Assembly (NCBI GenBank): GCA_013002295.1
Contig: JABDKI010000075.1
Span: forward strand, 1-34,060
Direction: 5' to 3'
DNA from: Altererythrobacter sp.
GTDB taxonomy: Bacteria > Pseudomonadota > Alphaproteobacteria > Sphingomonadales > Sphingomonadaceae
Length of the DNA: 34,060 bases
Shown here: positions 33,594 to 34,060 of the stretch, piece after piece
Numbering within the stretch: the stretch's first letter is position 1
Layout: each line of letters starts with the position of its first letter
Program-made: the position numbers and the translations under genes
The notes under the pieces: model-generated
The model's database searches: none
What the model was told of the DNA's origin: nothing
What the model saw: only the letters and a program-made list of their open reading frames with translations

Positions 33594-34060
33594 ATGGAAT
33601 TTTCGCCGACCGCTTTGGCCATGATCGGGCTGCTCCTAGCTGCTTGGACGGTGGGCGCAGCATTGCTTATGGTCCGTGCAACGCAAAGGTCCCAGAAATT
33701 CGAAGTTCTGAAGCGTTCAAGCGCGCGGCTCTCGGGCATGCTCGAAGAAGCCCCGGCTATTCCGATGCTGGTCCGTGCCGATGGCAGGTTGGAAGTGCAT
33801 GAACGCCTTGCCGGATGGCTTGGCCTGGCTTCACCGCCCTCATACCTGAGTGAGCTAAGCGGCGGCGCGACCGAAGGCCTCACGACTGCGCAGCTTGCGG
33901 AACTGACTGATGCGATAAAGGTCACTCAGAAAACCGCCGCTCCTTTCCGTATGTCGATTAAGTTGGACGGTGCGGGACGCAGTTTGGCTTTTCGGGGCTG
34001 TGCGGCGGATCCCAAAATTGCTCCAGGCGGGGCAGCTCTGGTGTGGATTTTCGATTTTAC
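33594..34060 (+). CDS. N-terminal part of a membrane-anchored protein, probably a PAS sensor kinase
   Basis: Open frame from ATG 33594 to the window edge (155 codons visible), with GGGA just before the start. The N-terminus MEFSPTALAMIGLLLAAWTV and ALLMV is one membrane helix, then a basic helix (RATQRSQKFEVLKRSSARL) and a region that resembles a PAS-like domain (LEEAPAIPMLVRADGRLEV, and later VWIFDF). Sphingomonad sensor histidine kinases commonly begin this way next to ahcY, but the kinase part is outside the window, so the assignment is a guess. Confidence 0.6.
   Translation, partial: MEFSPTALAMIGLLLAAWTVGAALLMVRATQRSQKFEVLKRSSARLSGMLEEAPAIPMLVRADGRLEVHERLAGWLGLASPPSYLSELSGGATEGLTTAQLAELTDAIKVTQKTAAPFRMSIKLDGAGRSLAFRGCAADPKIAPGGAALVWIFDF

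Noticed and set aside
1-34060. CRISPR arrays, insertion sequences, tandem repeats
   Set aside because: No regularly spaced repeats, transposase genes or long direct repeats were noticed anywhere in the window.

Overview
The window looks like chromosome of an alphaproteobacterium of the Sphingomonadales, most likely the Erythrobacter/Altererythrobacter group. This rests on overall protein character, moderate-to-high GC, dense short-overlap operons, TTG/GTG starts and Flp-type pilins. No marker gene such as 16S rRNA is present, so the placement is inference.

Layout. 1-4.8 kb: start of a possible divergent gene, a RhlE-type DEAD-box RNA helicase, glutathione reductase (gor), an extended SDR and a classical SDR. 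4.9-13.5 kb: a propionyl-CoA to succinyl-CoA cassette, with propionyl-CoA carboxylase beta (pccB), OsmC-like protein, methylmalonyl-CoA epimerase (mce), enoyl-CoA hydratase-like protein, methylmalonyl-CoA mutase, a small exported protein of unknown function and propionyl-CoA carboxylase alpha (pccA). Together PccAB, Mce and the mutase form the whole methylmalonyl pathway used for odd-chain fatty acids, branched amino acids and propionate. 13.5-16.7 kb, minus strand: a small exported protein, then an operon of POT-family peptide transporter, cyclase-family metal hydrolase and GNAT acetyltransferase. 16.7-18.4 kb, minus: aroK-aroB (shikimate pathway). 18.4-23.9 kb, plus: a 57-aa membrane peptide, a 614-aa exported proline-rich protein, XerD-type recombinase, accA and an M48 lipoprotein protease ending in a perfect terminator hairpin.

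23.9-25.9 kb: two small Flp pilin genes on the minus strand, a divergent Nudix hydrolase, tRNA-Arg(ACG) with its own terminator, and folE. 25.9-30.1 kb: a stretch of apparent gene remnants followed by a divergent copper module. A CsoR-type repressor and a glutaredoxin-MauE/DoxX fusion lie on minus, and copA-copB on plus. The shared promoter region carries a CsoR-like palindrome that overlaps both core promoters and the csoR start codon. 30.1-34.06 kb: an OmpA-family protein and a Prx5-type peroxiredoxin on minus, each with its own terminator, then ahcY on plus with a terminator and the beginning of a membrane-anchored protein (probably a PAS sensor kinase) cut by the window edge.

Most of the window is ordinary core chromosome. 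The most distinctive pieces are the copper module (overlapping regulatory site, predicted leaderless csoR, redox fusion protein), the unrecognised pair upstream of xerD, the POT-cyclase-GNAT operon, and a small two-helix membrane protein whose frame appears broken after pccB. No CRISPR array, insertion sequence or phage gene was seen.
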